44,835 nucleotides of DNA from Anabaena sp. FACHB-1237 (GCF_014696225.1 NZ_JACJPV010000031.1:1-44835); one strand, 5' to 3'; shown: positions 8,439 through 17,256, counted from the stretch's first letter. A program made the numbers and translations. Notes: generated from the sequence alone by a model not told the origin.

Positions 8439-9632
8439 TTATTCCGGTAATTTATACTGCGCTACTATCTGCTTGGCAAATTCTGGTACGTGCGCTGCTA
8501 ATTTCTCAGCATAATTTCGCTTAACATATAAGTAGTTTCTTGTAAAGTGGGAATCTATGGAAAATTTGGCATATTCTAAGCCTCTAGGTCCAATTTTATC
8601 TATGACTACTCCCATCAATTTGGCTACCCACATCGGTAAAGTGACGGCTTTATCGTAGGCTTCTATACCTTGTTGTACCGCAGCTTTGCGATCGCCTTGG
8701 GACATAACTGGCTGGGTTTGTAGTTGATCTTTCACCAGTTCTAACATTTCTTTACCTGTATCATTTCTCACTACTATCCATTGCCAGGGGTAGGGTGCGC
8801 CCATATAACCCACTACTAAATCAGCAAGGGAGTTAACGTAATCAAAGCAACTCATACAAGATGGGGCAAAAACATCTTTAAGCACATTGGTTTTTAAACC
8901 AAAGAAGGGTACTGTTTCTTCTGATCCGTCTTCGTGTTTGAAGTGTACTCGGAAGTCTTGCATAAATTCGTAACTTACCACTGTTTGCGGGGATCTGCTG
9001 GTGGTTTCTAGGAATTTTTGCAGTCCAGAGCGGGTAACATTGTCTACGCAGGGTGTTCCCAGTACATAGAGTTTTTCTAAACCGAGTTTTTTCTCAACTG
9101 CCCGTAATGCTTGGATTTGACAACCTACTCCGATCACTAATAACCGTTTCATTCCTGATTTTTCTATCTGTTCTAATACGGATAGATTGGGGGATAATGT
9201 GGGTTTATTTACTTTAGCTGCTAGTATTTCTGCGGGTGTACGGGCAATGATGGGTACTGGTTGAAAGCGATCTTCTTTGGAGTTTTGGACACATACAACG
9301 CCTTCTACTAGTCCGCGATTGAGCATTTCTATGGCTAGGGTGCTGACTATTCCTGTCCATTGTGCGCCTTCTATGGGTTGTGTTTTGCGGGCGGCCATCA
9401 TTTCTTGATGTACACCAAAATAGAGTTCGTTTTCGTTTTCTATGTTGCGGGGGCGGTTATGGGTGCTGGTTTCTAGTTCGTCTATTCTTTGGGTAATAAA
9501 AGCGCAGGCTTCTTTTACGTAGTGGATGTAGTAGGTGTCACATAGTCCACATTCGCTACAGAGTTCTTTGGCGGGGCGTTTGCTTCCGGGTTTGAGGGCT
9601 TTGGCTTTTTTGTGGGATTCTATGGATGTCAT
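8439..9632 (-). CDS. bciB: 3,8-divinyl (proto)chlorophyllide 8-vinyl reductase, ferredoxin-type BciB
   Basis: A 397-residue iron-sulfur flavoprotein of the coenzyme-F420 hydrogenase beta-subunit (FrhB) family. It reduces the 8-vinyl group of divinyl chlorophyllide with electrons from ferredoxin, giving the monovinyl form used for normal chlorophyll a. N-terminal cysteines C25, C28, C31 (CSECGLC) and later clusters (GVGCQIQ, GTPCVDN, APSCMSCFDY) provide the Fe-S ligands. The text closely matches the Slr1923 type found in cyanobacteria that lack BciA. ATG start at 9630-9632. Length normal. No operon partner; the GxxExxY cassette is directly downstream. Confidence 0.93.
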   Translation of the reverse strand: MTSIESHKKAKALKPGSKRPAKELCSECGLCDTYYIHYVKEACAFITQRIDELETSTHNRPRNIENENELYFGVHQEMMAARKTQPIEGAQWTGIVSTLAIEMLNRGLVEGVVCVQNSKEDRFQPVPIIARTPAEILAAKVNKPTLSPNLSVLEQIEKSGMKRLLVIGVGCQIQALRAVEKKLGLEKLYVLGTPCVDNVTRSGLQKFLETTSRSPQTVVSYEFMQDFRVHFKHEDGSEETVPFFGLKTNVLKDVFAPSCMSCFDYVNSLADLVVGYMGAPYPWQWIVVRNDTGKEMLELVKDQLQTQPVMSQGDRKAAVQQGIEAYDKAVTLPMWVAKLMGVVIDKIGPRGLEYAKFSIDSHFTRNYLYVKRNYAEKLAAHVPEFAKQIVAQYKLPE

Positions 9633-10183
9633 TGATTTTGTTGATTTTTGCTAAATATGGCTTTTATTAAGATACCTTTACAGGTTGTGAAGTGGGTGTT
9701 TAAGGTTGAATAAGAGGATTCGCTCACCCAGAGACGCGGAGAGTATAAAATAGTAAAATTTAGTTTCTATGTACTACTTGCTAGGCTTTTTTGATGTGTG
9801 CCAGTTCAGGGTGCGGAATGTGGTTTATAATTTTTGTTATGTTTGATGATGTGGACTCCAGAACGTCCTATGTCTCGTTTGACCGAGTTACGACCCTGGC
9901 GTAAAGAAATTAATTAGTTTTCAAGTACAGCCCCCTAGATGCGATATTTTTAGGGGGTTTGTCTTTAATAAAATAAATAAATTAAAATCTTTTATTTAGT
10001 AGAGCATACCATATAAAATATACAACAATCTGGCAATATTTAGTTAAATTACTGAAGATTTCACGTAAGTCCTAATTTTAAAATTCTATCTGTTGCGTTT
10101 TTTAAATCATCCTCATACTCGCAAGTCATCAAATCCCAGATTTTGAACAAGATATCAAGAACTTGCAGGAAATGGGTAGAATA
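9633..10183. other. Intergenic region with an IS-end scar and an orphan terminator
   Basis: No complete gene. 9811-9823 (GTGCGGAATGTGG) is a solo copy of the IS1634-like terminal repeat. A short frame at 9849-9917 encodes 22 residues starting MWTPERPMSRLTELRPW, which I do not recognise; it may be the tail of a lost gene. It is followed by the terminator at 9931-9965. 10110-10183 continues, in frame, into the PIN stub and resembles the end of an antitoxin gene (IPDFEQDIKNLQEMG). Confidence 0.5.
9931..9965 (+). terminator. Strong hairpin terminator without an obvious gene
   Basis: CCCCCTA at 9931-9937 pairs perfectly with TAGGGGG at 9951-9957 around a 13-nt loop, followed by TTTGTCTTT. The only thing upstream on the plus strand is the unexplained 22-residue frame at 9849-9917 and the IS scar. 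It terminates either a lost gene or a small RNA. Confidence 0.65.
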
Positions 10184-10258
10184 ATGATTATTGTCAGCGA
10201 TACTTCACCTATTAATAATCTTGCAGCTATTAACCATAGACAACTTAACAAAAGTTAA
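10184..10258 (+). pseudogene. PIN-domain toxin (DUF3368) N-terminal stub
   Basis: The frame reads MIIVSDTSPINNLAAIN and stops after 24 codons. This is the start of DUF3368-type PIN toxins, including the first metal-binding aspartate in VSDTSP. The preceding in-frame codons look like the C-terminus of the partner antitoxin. Nothing of the rest of the toxin remains; xisH begins four bases later. A deletion that joined this stub to xisHI is likely. Confidence 0.7.
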
Positions 10259-10261
10259 CAA

Positions 10262-10678
10262 ATGTCCAGAAAAGATATTTTCCATGATTTGGTGAAAGAT
10301 GCTCTTACTCAAGACGGTTGGAATATCTCTCATGATCCTCTATACTTAAGCATGGGCAATTTGAATATTCAGATTGACTTAGGTGCTGAACAACTTATTG
10401 GTGCTGAGAAAGATAACCAAAAAATTGCAGTTGAAGTTAAAATTTTCCTCAGAGCTTCAAAAATTACAGATTTTTATGGTGCTTTGGGACAATATCTTTC
10501 CTACAAAATTGCTCTCCAGGAAAACGAACCAGATAGGATATTATATTTAGCAGTTCCTGATTCAACTTATGAGTCATTATTTAGAGAAATTTTGATCCAA
10601 AAAGTCTTAGAAAACTATCCTATTAAAATAATCGTTTATGATGAAATAACAGGAGTAATCAATTTATGGATAAACTAA
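10262..10678 (+). CDS. xisH: XisH family protein (fdxN element excision controlling factor)
   Basis: A 138-residue homologue of XisH, which with XisI and the recombinase XisF is needed for excision of the fdxN element in heterocysts of Anabaena 7120. The family has a PD-(D/E)XK-like core; here LNIQIDLGAEQLI and IAVEVKIF give the aspartate and the EXK-type residues. MSRKDIFHDLVKDALTQDGW is the usual N-terminus. The ATG at 10262 overlaps nothing; the gene end overlaps xisI by 13 bp, so the two are co-translated. No xisF or nif gene is in the window. Many xisHI pairs lie away from fdxN elements and their role there is unknown. Confidence 0.9.
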   Translation: MSRKDIFHDLVKDALTQDGWNISHDPLYLSMGNLNIQIDLGAEQLIGAEKDNQKIAVEVKIFLRASKITDFYGALGQYLSYKIALQENEPDRILYLAVPDSTYESLFREILIQKVLENYPIKIIVYDEITGVINLWIN

Positions 10679-11001
10679 ATTACTATCGTCAATGTTTGCG
10701 AAAATTTCTTACACAATACGCTAGTTATGGTTCACAGAATCAAAATATGGAAACTCAATTGATATTTGATGGTGAAAATGATCATTACCTTTTACTGCGA
10801 ACTGGTTGGGATAAAAAACGGCGAGTTCATTCCTGTATATTTCATTTTGATATCAAAGATGGTAAAGTTTGGATTCAGGAAAATAATACAGATATTGATG
10901 TTGGCGAAGAATTAGAAGAAATGGGAATTTCTAAACAAGAAATTCTGATTGGTTTTCATTATCCTTCACTTAGACAATATTCTGAATATGCTGTTTCTTG
11001 A
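10666..11001 (+). CDS. xisI: XisI family protein
   Basis: A 111-residue XisI homologue, recognised from MDKLNYYRQCLRKFLTQYA, the LLLRTGWDKKRRVHSCIFHFDI block, and the ending LIGFHYPSLRQYSEYAV. It is the partner of XisH, encoded 13 bp overlapping it in the -1 relation typical of the pair. It has no catalytic motif I can name. Always found next to xisH, it behaves like the second half of a two-gene module. A 33-bp palindrome (11039-11071) follows and may terminate the pair. Confidence 0.9.
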   Translation: MDKLNYYRQCLRKFLTQYASYGSQNQNMETQLIFDGENDHYLLLRTGWDKKRRVHSCIFHFDIKDGKVWIQENNTDIDVGEELEEMGISKQEILIGFHYPSLRQYSEYAVS

Positions 11002-11038
11002 TTAAAATATCTTAGTTCAGCTTTAAATGTAAACTATA

Positions 11039-11071
11039 AGATCCTGAACTTCTTTAAAAAGTCCGGGATCT
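11039..11071. repeat. 33-bp dispersed palindrome, copy 1
   Basis: AGATCCTGAACTTCTT, one T, then AAAAAGTCCGGGATCT: an imperfect member of a family seen also at 15235, 20851, 28998 and 44021. It lies 3' of xisI and just before queG. Confidence 0.85.
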
Positions 11072-11109
11072 GAAGATAAAAATTTTCGTATGATAATCTC
11101 ATCCATAAT

Positions 11110-12081
11110 ATGAATAAACCTACATCAATTAACAGTATAGCAGTGAAGCAAAAAGCTCAGGAGTTGGGTTTTCATCGCGTGGGTATTACTACAATAGGTG
11201 AAGATCATCAGGCACAAAACCGTTTACAATCTTGGTTAGATGCAGGTTTTCACTCTCAAATGGCTTGGATGAAAAACCCTGCTCGTGAGAATATTAAGTT
11301 AGTTATGCCGGATGCGCGATCGCTCATCTGTGTAGCATTAAATTATTATACCGATCATGCACATTCCTTAAATCCAAAACATGGTAAAATCTCCCGCTAT
11401 GCTTGGGGTAGGGATTATCATAAAGTAATGGGTAAAAAATTAAAAATGTTGGCCAGTTGGTTGCAATCATTAGATCAAAATATTCAAGTTCGGTATTATG
11501 TTGATACTGGACCAGTGCAAGATAAAGTATGGGCAGAAAAAGCGGGTATTGGTTGGATCGCTAAAAATGGTAATTTGATTACTAGAGATTATGGTTCATG
11601 GGTGTTTTTAGGAGAGATATTAATTAATATAGAATTAGACAGCGATCGCCCAGCAACACAACACTGTGGTACTTGTACAAGGTGTTTAGATGCTTGTCCA
11701 ACTCATGCCATTATCAAACCTTATGTAGTAGATGCAAATAAATGTATTGCCTATCATACCATAGAGAATAGAGATGAAAAATTACCGCCAGCGATCGCCC
11801 AAAATTTGCAAGGTTGGGTAGCAGGATGTGATATTTGTCAAGATGTTTGTCCTTGGAATCAAAGATTTGCTAAAGTAACTGATATAGAGGATTTTCAACC
11901 TTATCCTGGGAATTTATCTCCTCATCTGGTAGAATTAGCGCAAATATCAAATCAGGAGTGGGATCAACAATTTACAGCATCTGCTTTAAGAAGGATTAAA
12001 CCAGAAATGTTCAGACGTAATGCTCGCGCTAACCTTGACGCATCCAGACAAAATAATGACCCAAAAAGTAATAATTTTTGA
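11110..12081 (+). CDS. queG: Epoxyqueuosine reductase QueG
   Basis: A 323-residue cobalamin- and Fe-S-dependent enzyme that catalyses the last step of queuosine formation in tRNA, reducing epoxyqueuosine. Two [4Fe-4S] sites are clear: C186, C189, C192, C196 (CGTCTRCLDACP) and C212, C240, C243, C247 (GCDICQDVCPWN). The active-site aspartate is in YYVDTGPV (D132). ATG start at 11110; an in-frame alternative is not needed. Length matches the family. The 3' end overlaps the HAD gene by 26 bp, so they are probably translated together. Confidence 0.95.
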   Translation: MNKPTSINSIAVKQKAQELGFHRVGITTIGEDHQAQNRLQSWLDAGFHSQMAWMKNPARENIKLVMPDARSLICVALNYYTDHAHSLNPKHGKISRYAWGRDYHKVMGKKLKMLASWLQSLDQNIQVRYYVDTGPVQDKVWAEKAGIGWIAKNGNLITRDYGSWVFLGEILINIELDSDRPATQHCGTCTRCLDACPTHAIIKPYVVDANKCIAYHTIENRDEKLPPAIAQNLQGWVAGCDICQDVCPWNQRFAKVTDIEDFQPYPGNLSPHLVELAQISNQEWDQQFTASALRRIKPEMFRRNARANLDASRQNNDPKSNNF

Positions 12082-12685
12082 TTTTGATGGGACGATTGCT
12101 GATACACTAGATGCTCTTGTAACTATTGCCAATCGTTTAGCCTTAGAATTTGGTTATATTCCCATTAATGCTCAAGAACTGGCCTTATTAAGAAACTTAA
12201 CCGCTAGAGAAATTATCAAATATTCTGGTGTTTCGTTGTTTAAAATGCCGTTCCTTGTGAAAAAAGTGAAAGGAGAATTAAAAGCTCACATTACCGAATT
12301 ACATCCGATAGAGGGAATTGAGCAAGCATTAATGCAATTGTATAAACGTAATTATCGCTTAGGAATTATTACCTCTAATTCTCAAGAGAATGTCATCGCA
12401 TTTTTGCAATGTCATAATTTAAATTATTTATTTGATTTTATTTATTCAGGAGTAACTATTTTTGGTAAAACTACAATTATTAATAATGTATTGCGACAAA
12501 AACAACTCAAACCAGAAACAGTAATTTATGTAGGAGATGAAACCAGAGATATAGAAGCAGCTAAAAAATCTAATATTCAAGTAATTGCAGTGACTTGGGG
12601 GTTTAATTCAGCCGCAGCATTAGCTGATCAAAAACCAAATTTTTTAATTCATCATCCTAGTGAATTATTAGAGGTAATTAGTTAG
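12056..12685 (+). CDS. HAD-superfamily hydrolase (phosphoglycolate phosphatase-like)
   Basis: A 209-residue HAD phosphatase. Motif I is DFDGTIADT (nucleophile and acid/base aspartates), motif II is IITSNS, the lysine is in GKTTIINNVL and motif IV is YVGDETRDIEAA. A helical cap follows motif I, as in Gph-type enzymes. I take ATG 12056 (MTQKVIIFDFDGT); an upstream ATG at 12020 would add 12 residues that look like translated queG sequence. It overlaps queG by 26 bp. Substrate cannot be told from the sequence; small phosphate esters such as phosphoglycolate are usual for the group. Confidence 0.88.
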   Translation: MTQKVIIFDFDGTIADTLDALVTIANRLALEFGYIPINAQELALLRNLTAREIIKYSGVSLFKMPFLVKKVKGELKAHITELHPIEGIEQALMQLYKRNYRLGIITSNSQENVIAFLQCHNLNYLFDFIYSGVTIFGKTTIINNVLRQKQLKPETVIYVGDETRDIEAAKKSNIQVIAVTWGFNSAAALADQKPNFLIHHPSELLEVIS

Positions 12686-12715
12686 TTGGATGCAGAGTTG
12701 CGAATTAGTAAGTAG

Positions 12716-12818
12716 TAAGCTGTTGTGCATTTAATTTGTATAACTTTAGCAGGCAAGATGCCTGCACCACAGAACTTAACAATATCAGGATTATTGGATT
12801 TAGCTGCGTAATAGCTTA
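12716..12818. mobile_element. 103-bp miniature element (TAAGC termini), copy A
   Basis: It begins TAAGCTGTTGTGCATTT and, read from the other end, begins TAAGCTATTACGCAGCT, an imperfect terminal inverted repeat. In the centre is the palindrome GCAGGCAAGATGCCTGC. The copy at 21596-21699 has the same length, termini and core. If TA is the target duplication the element proper starts AGCT, as expected of units moved by IS630/Tc1-type transposases (inference). It carries no frame. The next bases (12840-12875) hold a second repeat, ACACAGGGAATTTATTCCCT, related to 34314-34444. Confidence 0.75.
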
Positions 12819-12932
12819 TAATTAGTCGGTTTTAAAGGAATTGAGCTTTTACACAGGGAATTTATTCCCTGGCTAATGTCGAAGAGTGCGGAGTCAGAAT
12901 AAAGAACCTCCTCCCCCGCACTCCACACACTT

Positions 12933-13607
12933 TCATCTATCATCTGCAAATAAACGAAAAATAGGAGCAAGAATAATACCAAAAATAAAACCTCCTAAAT
13001 GCGCCCAATAAGCAACTCCCCCAGTTTCCACAGTCATATTAGCCGCAGTTTGCAAACTGGCAAAACCTGCAATGAGATTTTGAATCACAAAAATTCCAAT
13101 CATTACCATCGCAGGAACATTAATAGTAGTGATAAAAAATCCTAAAAAGATTAAAGTGGTAATTTTTGCACGGGGAAACCAAATTAAATAAGCTCCTAAT
13201 ACCCCAGAAATTGCCCCACTAGCACCCAAAGAAGGAATTACAGAATTGATGGCAATAGACCATTGACATAAAGCTGCTAATACTCCACAAAGGAGGTAAA
13301 ATAGCAGATATTTAAAATGTCCTAATCTATCTTCGATATTATTACCAAATACCCAAAGATAGACCATATTAGAAATTAAATGCCACCATCCGCCATGAAG
13401 AAATTGTGATGTAAATAACGTCGTCCATTCTCTTGGTAAATTAGTGGTTAATTGTTGTGGTACTACTGCATATAATTGAAAAAATTGCTCTAATTGTAAG
13501 TTAGATAAACTAATTTCATGCACAAATACCACAATATTAATTCCTATTAACCCGTAGGTAATATAGGGAGTGATGCGAGTAGGGTTTTCATCATAGAGGG
13601 GAAACAC
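12933..13607 (-). CDS. Rhomboid family intramembrane serine protease
   Basis: A 224-residue membrane protein with six predicted helices. The catalytic serine is S130 in GASG, the histidine H203 in WAHLGG, and the HGGWWHLISNM loop (71-81) carries the conserved histidines and N80. It cleaves transmembrane segments of other proteins within the membrane; the substrate is unknown. Start is GTG at 13605-13607 (MFPLYDENPTR is the common cyanobacterial N-terminus). Followed on the minus strand by the repeat near 12840. Complete and likely active. Confidence 0.92.
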   Translation of the reverse strand: MFPLYDENPTRITPYITYGLIGINIVVFVHEISLSNLQLEQFFQLYAVVPQQLTTNLPREWTTLFTSQFLHGGWWHLISNMVYLWVFGNNIEDRLGHFKYLLFYLLCGVLAALCQWSIAINSVIPSLGASGAISGVLGAYLIWFPRAKITTLIFLGFFITTINVPAMVMIGIFVIQNLIAGFASLQTAANMTVETGGVAYWAHLGGFIFGIILAPIFRLFADDR

Positions 13608-13630
13608 AAATGTTAGTCCTCACATTATCG

Positions 13631-13658
13631 TAATTGGTAATTGGTAATTGGTAATTGA
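13631..13658. repeat. Heptamer tandem repeat (TAATTGG)n
   Basis: Three TAATTGG units and one TAATTGA, a short tandemly repeated repetitive sequence of the kind typical of heterocystous cyanobacteria. Further short-repeat text, CTGACAACTGACTCCTGACT, follows at 13674-13693 and touches the stop of the next gene. Confidence 0.85.
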
Positions 13659-13691
13659 TGATTCGTTGATCTCCTGACAACTGACTCCTGA

Positions 13692-15044
13692 CTACAACAG
13701 ATTTGCTGATTCATAGAGTCTTCGCAAAATAGCAACAATTTTTACACCATAATCTAAATCTGCTGACCAACGGCCAGATAATTGATAAATTGAAGGTGCA
13801 ACTCCTCTAGTGACAAAGCGAAATCTCGGATCTACTTCTTCTTGTACTAAAGGTTCTAAATTAGCGTAGGCCTTTAAATGTTGAATATGCGCTCTCACTC
13901 CTATTCTAGCACTAGGAAATGATGCTCCCTCTGCTCCTCCACCTACTGCTCCTAAACCTGCAAAGTTATTTTGTTGAGGTTTAATATCTACACCAAATCT
14001 TAAAAATCCTGTTTCTAAACACATTTGACAAAATGCTATATCGTGATTTACTCCTTCAATCGCGCCTTCTTCTCGATAAAGTTTGGGTAAGTCGGAAAAT
14101 TGTGTAATTGCTGCTTCATTATTACTTTTTAGAAATAGTTGTAGTTGTACTTCTGTGGTGTTACCATTGGACATAATTTTTTCAATTTGTCCAGGACAAA
14201 TGATGGAAATAGAACGCAATTTTACTGTGCGACTAGCAGCATCCCAATTAACAGAAACATGAAAATCTCTTAATTCAACAGCTTTGATATAAACTATTTT
14301 TCGGTATGTGATGCGGCCAATATTAGGCGATTTAGAAATATCTACTCTGAGGCGATCTACTAAATCAATGGGAATATAGGCATTACCATTAATTAATACT
14401 CCTTGTTCTGAGTTATTTTGACCATTAATGTTAATATTAATATTGGTATAGGCGGGTTCATTGGGGTTAGTTTGTGGAGACTGTACTGTTTGATTCCATG
14501 CTGCTAAACCTTCAGCAATTCCTATGGCAAAATCACGACGACGAGTTTGTAATAAGTTACGATCATCAGGGTTAGTGAGAAAGCCTACTTGTAAGGATAA
14601 TGCAGCGATCGCTGTTTGTCTACAAAATTGTAAACTACCAAAACCCGTTTCTGTATCTGGTTTTACCCCCCGGTTGGGTAATTGCTGCACACGACGCAAA
14701 AGTGCCATGAGTAAGGTTTCAGCGTGTTGTTTACGTTGTTGGTTTGTAGCAATATAAAATACACTTGCTCCCCGTACTGATGGAGCGCTGGCAGCATCAC
14801 AGCTAATTTCTAAGGCTATATCTTTATTTTGAGCGCGGGAGTTAATCCAAGAAATTGTTTGAGCCGCACTTAAATCATCAGGAACGGCTAAAACTTCTAT
14901 GTTACGGCTTCGCAATTCTCTAACGATTAAATCACGCAAGAGGATCATTTCTTGGGCTTCTGTTGTACCTCCAGCGATCGCTCCTGGATCTTTTTTACCA
15001 CCTTCTATGCCACCATGTGCAGCAGAAATAAAAATACGTGCCAT
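13692..15044 (-). CDS. Amidase_3 + glucosaminidase-domain cell-wall protein (TftA-like)
   Basis: A 450-residue protein with an N-terminal N-acetylmuramoyl-L-alanine amidase (Amidase_3) fold, residues 1-175, and a C-terminal glucosaminidase-like domain, about 315-440 (CLETGFLRF, NNFAGLG). Between them is a copper-amine-oxidase-N-like beta segment. This architecture resembles the hormogonium tapered-terminus protein TftA of Nostoc, named from memory and not certain. The amidase keeps H10 and E29, but the second zinc histidine is replaced (S81 in EISCDAA, where active enzymes have SIHANA) and the catalytic glutamate is Q152 (LQVGFLTNP). The glucosaminidase glutamate is present. No signal peptide is visible. 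ATG start at 15042-15044. Confidence 0.8.
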   Translation of the reverse strand: MARIFISAAHGGIEGGKKDPGAIAGGTTEAQEMILLRDLIVRELRSRNIEVLAVPDDLSAAQTISWINSRAQNKDIALEISCDAASAPSVRGASVFYIATNQQRKQHAETLLMALLRRVQQLPNRGVKPDTETGFGSLQFCRQTAIAALSLQVGFLTNPDDRNLLQTRRRDFAIGIAEGLAAWNQTVQSPQTNPNEPAYTNINININGQNNSEQGVLINGNAYIPIDLVDRLRVDISKSPNIGRITYRKIVYIKAVELRDFHVSVNWDAASRTVKLRSISIICPGQIEKIMSNGNTTEVQLQLFLKSNNEAAITQFSDLPKLYREEGAIEGVNHDIAFCQMCLETGFLRFGVDIKPQQNNFAGLGAVGGGAEGASFPSARIGVRAHIQHLKAYANLEPLVQEEVDPRFRFVTRGVAPSIYQLSGRWSADLDYGVKIVAILRRLYESANLL

Positions 15045-15234
15045 TTTTGTATGTTGTTAATTTTTATACAATTGGTAAGCATTCAGCTAAGGGCAGTAAG
15101 AAGGTTAAATTGACTTCTCACTCCTGAATTATTACTGTAATTGTAATTTTATCTAGGATTTTGCATTTTGCAAGATCCCGAACTTGTCAAATTAGCTGAT
15201 AATTTATTGATATAATTAAAATATCTGAACAACA

Positions 15235-15267
15235 AGATCCCCGACTTCTTAAAGAAGTCGGGGATCT
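15235..15267. repeat. 33-bp dispersed palindrome, copy 2 (perfect)
   Basis: AGATCCCCGACTTCTT, one A, AAGAAGTCGGGGATCT: a perfect 16-bp inverted repeat in the 304-bp gap between the divergent amidase and dnaG genes. A partial relative, AAGATCCCGAACTTG, stands at 15172. The position between two divergent starts means it is not simply a terminator. Confidence 0.9.
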
Positions 15268-15348
15268 GACCCTTGCAATGTTTATAAATAAAAAAGGACT
15301 GCTATAATTAAAATATCATCAAAATATCTTTGGAGGATCTGATCATTA

Positions 15349-17256
15349 ATGAAAGTTCCCACTTTACATCAAGATACCATTGAAGAAGTTAAAAGTCGGG
15401 CTGATATTGTAGATGTCATTTCTGACCATGTAGTATTGCGAAAACGAGGTAAAGATTTTCTCGGTTTATGTCCTTTTCACGATGAAAAAACTCCTAGTTT
15501 TACCGTTAGTCCCACTAAACAAATGTATTATTGTTTTGGTTGTCAAGCTGCGGGTAATTCCATTAAATTTCTCATGGAATTGGGAAAGCGTCCTTTTGCT
15601 GAAGTAGTATTAGATTTAGCGAAACGTTATCAAATTCCTGTGAAAACTTTAGCACCAGAACAAAGACAGGAATTACAAAAACAAATATCATTAAGAGATC
15701 AATTATATACTATTTTAGCTACCACTGCCCAATTTTTTCAACATACTTTAAAACAATCTCATGGTAAAAATGCTTTAGATTATATTACCAAAAAACGGCA
15801 TTTTTCAGAAGCAACGATTCAACAATTTGGTTTAGGTTATGCTCCCGCAGGTTGGGAAACATTATATCATTATTTGGTGGATAAAAAACAGTTTCCAGTG
15901 CAATTAGTGGAACAAGCAGGACTAATTAAACCCAGAAAAGAAGGGGGAGGATATTATGATGTATTCCGCGATCGCCTAATGATTCCCATTCGGGATATTC
16001 AAGGAAGAGTCATCGCTTTTGGAGGCAGAACATTAACAGAAGAACAACCAAAATATCTCAATTCTCCTGAAACTGAATTATTTAATAAAGGTAAAATATT
16101 ATTTGCTTTAGATGCAGCAAAAGACAATATTTCTAAATTAGATCAAGCAGTGGTTGTAGAAGGTTATTTTGATGCGATCGCCCTGCATCAAGCTGGAATT
16201 AATAACGTAGTTGCATCATTAGGAACAGCATTAAGTATCGAACAAATTCGCCTCTTATTACGTTACACAGAATCAAAACAATTAATCCTTAATTTTGATG
16301 CCGATAAAGCTGGAAATAACGCCGCATCCAGGGCAATTGGAGAAGTAGAAACCCTTGCATATAAAGGAGAAGTACAGCTAAAAATATTGAATATTCCTCA
16401 TGGTAAAGATGCAGATGAATACTTACAAAATAACACAGCAGAAGACTATAAACAATTATTAATTAAAGCCCCATTATGGTTAAATTGGCAAATTGATAAA
16501 ATCATTGAAAATAAAGACCTAAAACAACCAGCAGACTTTCAGCAAACCACCCAAAGAATAGTTAAATTATTACAAAATATTCAAAATCAAGATACTCTAA
16601 ATTATTATATATCTCACTGTGCAGAAATTTTGAGTTTAGGAGACTCTCAACTAATTCCCTTAAGAGTAGAAAACCTAGTTACACAAATTAAACCACAAAC
16701 ATATAAACCCAGTAAACCACAAATAACAAATCAGGAGAAAAAACCAAAATTAACAATAGTAAATAGTGAAGCTGGGTTATTAGAAAAAGCAGAAGCATTA
16801 ATATTAATTATCTACCTACATGATGTAGATCACAGACAAATAATTATGGAAGAATTAGAAAACCGTAATTTAGAATTTAGTCTTTCCCATCATCGCTTAT
16901 TATGGCAACAAATAGCAGAATTTTCTATAGAAGAAAATGATTTAATTTCTCATATACAAACAAGATATTTACAAATAGATGAAGAATGGAGATTTATTTC
17001 TCATTTATTTCATCTCAACGAAAAAATGAAAAAGGAAATATTAAGAAGTCCCCAAGTAATTCAAGCAGCATTAGCTTGTATGGAAAGAGTATATAGAGAA
17101 AAACGTTGTCGTTATTTTCGAGAACAATGGGAAAAAATAGATCCTCAAACAGAACCAGAAAAAGATAAATATTATGCAGAAGCGATATATATAGAGAAAC
17201 TGCATTTACAAGATTTAGAAAAACAAAGACAATTTGCTATTACTGATTTATTGTAA
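15349..17256 (+). CDS. dnaG: DNA primase DnaG
   Basis: A 635-residue primase that makes RNA primers for lagging-strand synthesis with the replicative helicase. The N-terminal zinc-binding domain has C41, H44, C62 and C65 (CPFHDEKTPSF, YYCFGCQ). The catalytic Toprim core includes VVVEGYFDAIAL near residue 267 and the DADKAG motif about 55 residues later. The C-terminal third is the helicase-interaction region. ATG 15349 lies after TTTGGAGGATC, with a rather long spacing of about 15 bases. Single gene. Complete. Confidence 0.96.
   Translation: MKVPTLHQDTIEEVKSRADIVDVISDHVVLRKRGKDFLGLCPFHDEKTPSFTVSPTKQMYYCFGCQAAGNSIKFLMELGKRPFAEVVLDLAKRYQIPVKTLAPEQRQELQKQISLRDQLYTILATTAQFFQHTLKQSHGKNALDYITKKRHFSEATIQQFGLGYAPAGWETLYHYLVDKKQFPVQLVEQAGLIKPRKEGGGYYDVFRDRLMIPIRDIQGRVIAFGGRTLTEEQPKYLNSPETELFNKGKILFALDAAKDNISKLDQAVVVEGYFDAIALHQAGINNVVASLGTALSIEQIRLLLRYTESKQLILNFDADKAGNNAASRAIGEVETLAYKGEVQLKILNIPHGKDADEYLQNNTAEDYKQLLIKAPLWLNWQIDKIIENKDLKQPADFQQTTQRIVKLLQNIQNQDTLNYYISHCAEILSLGDSQLIPLRVENLVTQIKPQTYKPSKPQITNQEKKPKLTIVNSEAGLLEKAEALILIIYLHDVDHRQIIMEELENRNLEFSLSHHRLLWQQIAEFSIEENDLISHIQTRYLQIDEEWRFISHLFHLNEKMKKEILRSPQVIQAALACMERVYREKRCRYFREQWEKIDPQTEPEKDKYYAEAIYIEKLHLQDLEKQRQFAITDLL

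Noticed and set aside
12800..12982. 60-codon frame on the minus strand
   Set aside because: It overlaps the 3' end of the rhomboid gene and the repeats after it; not protein-like.
14524..14757. 77-codon frame on the plus strand
   Set aside because: Antisense of the amidase gene; cysteine- and arginine-rich composition typical of a shadow frame.
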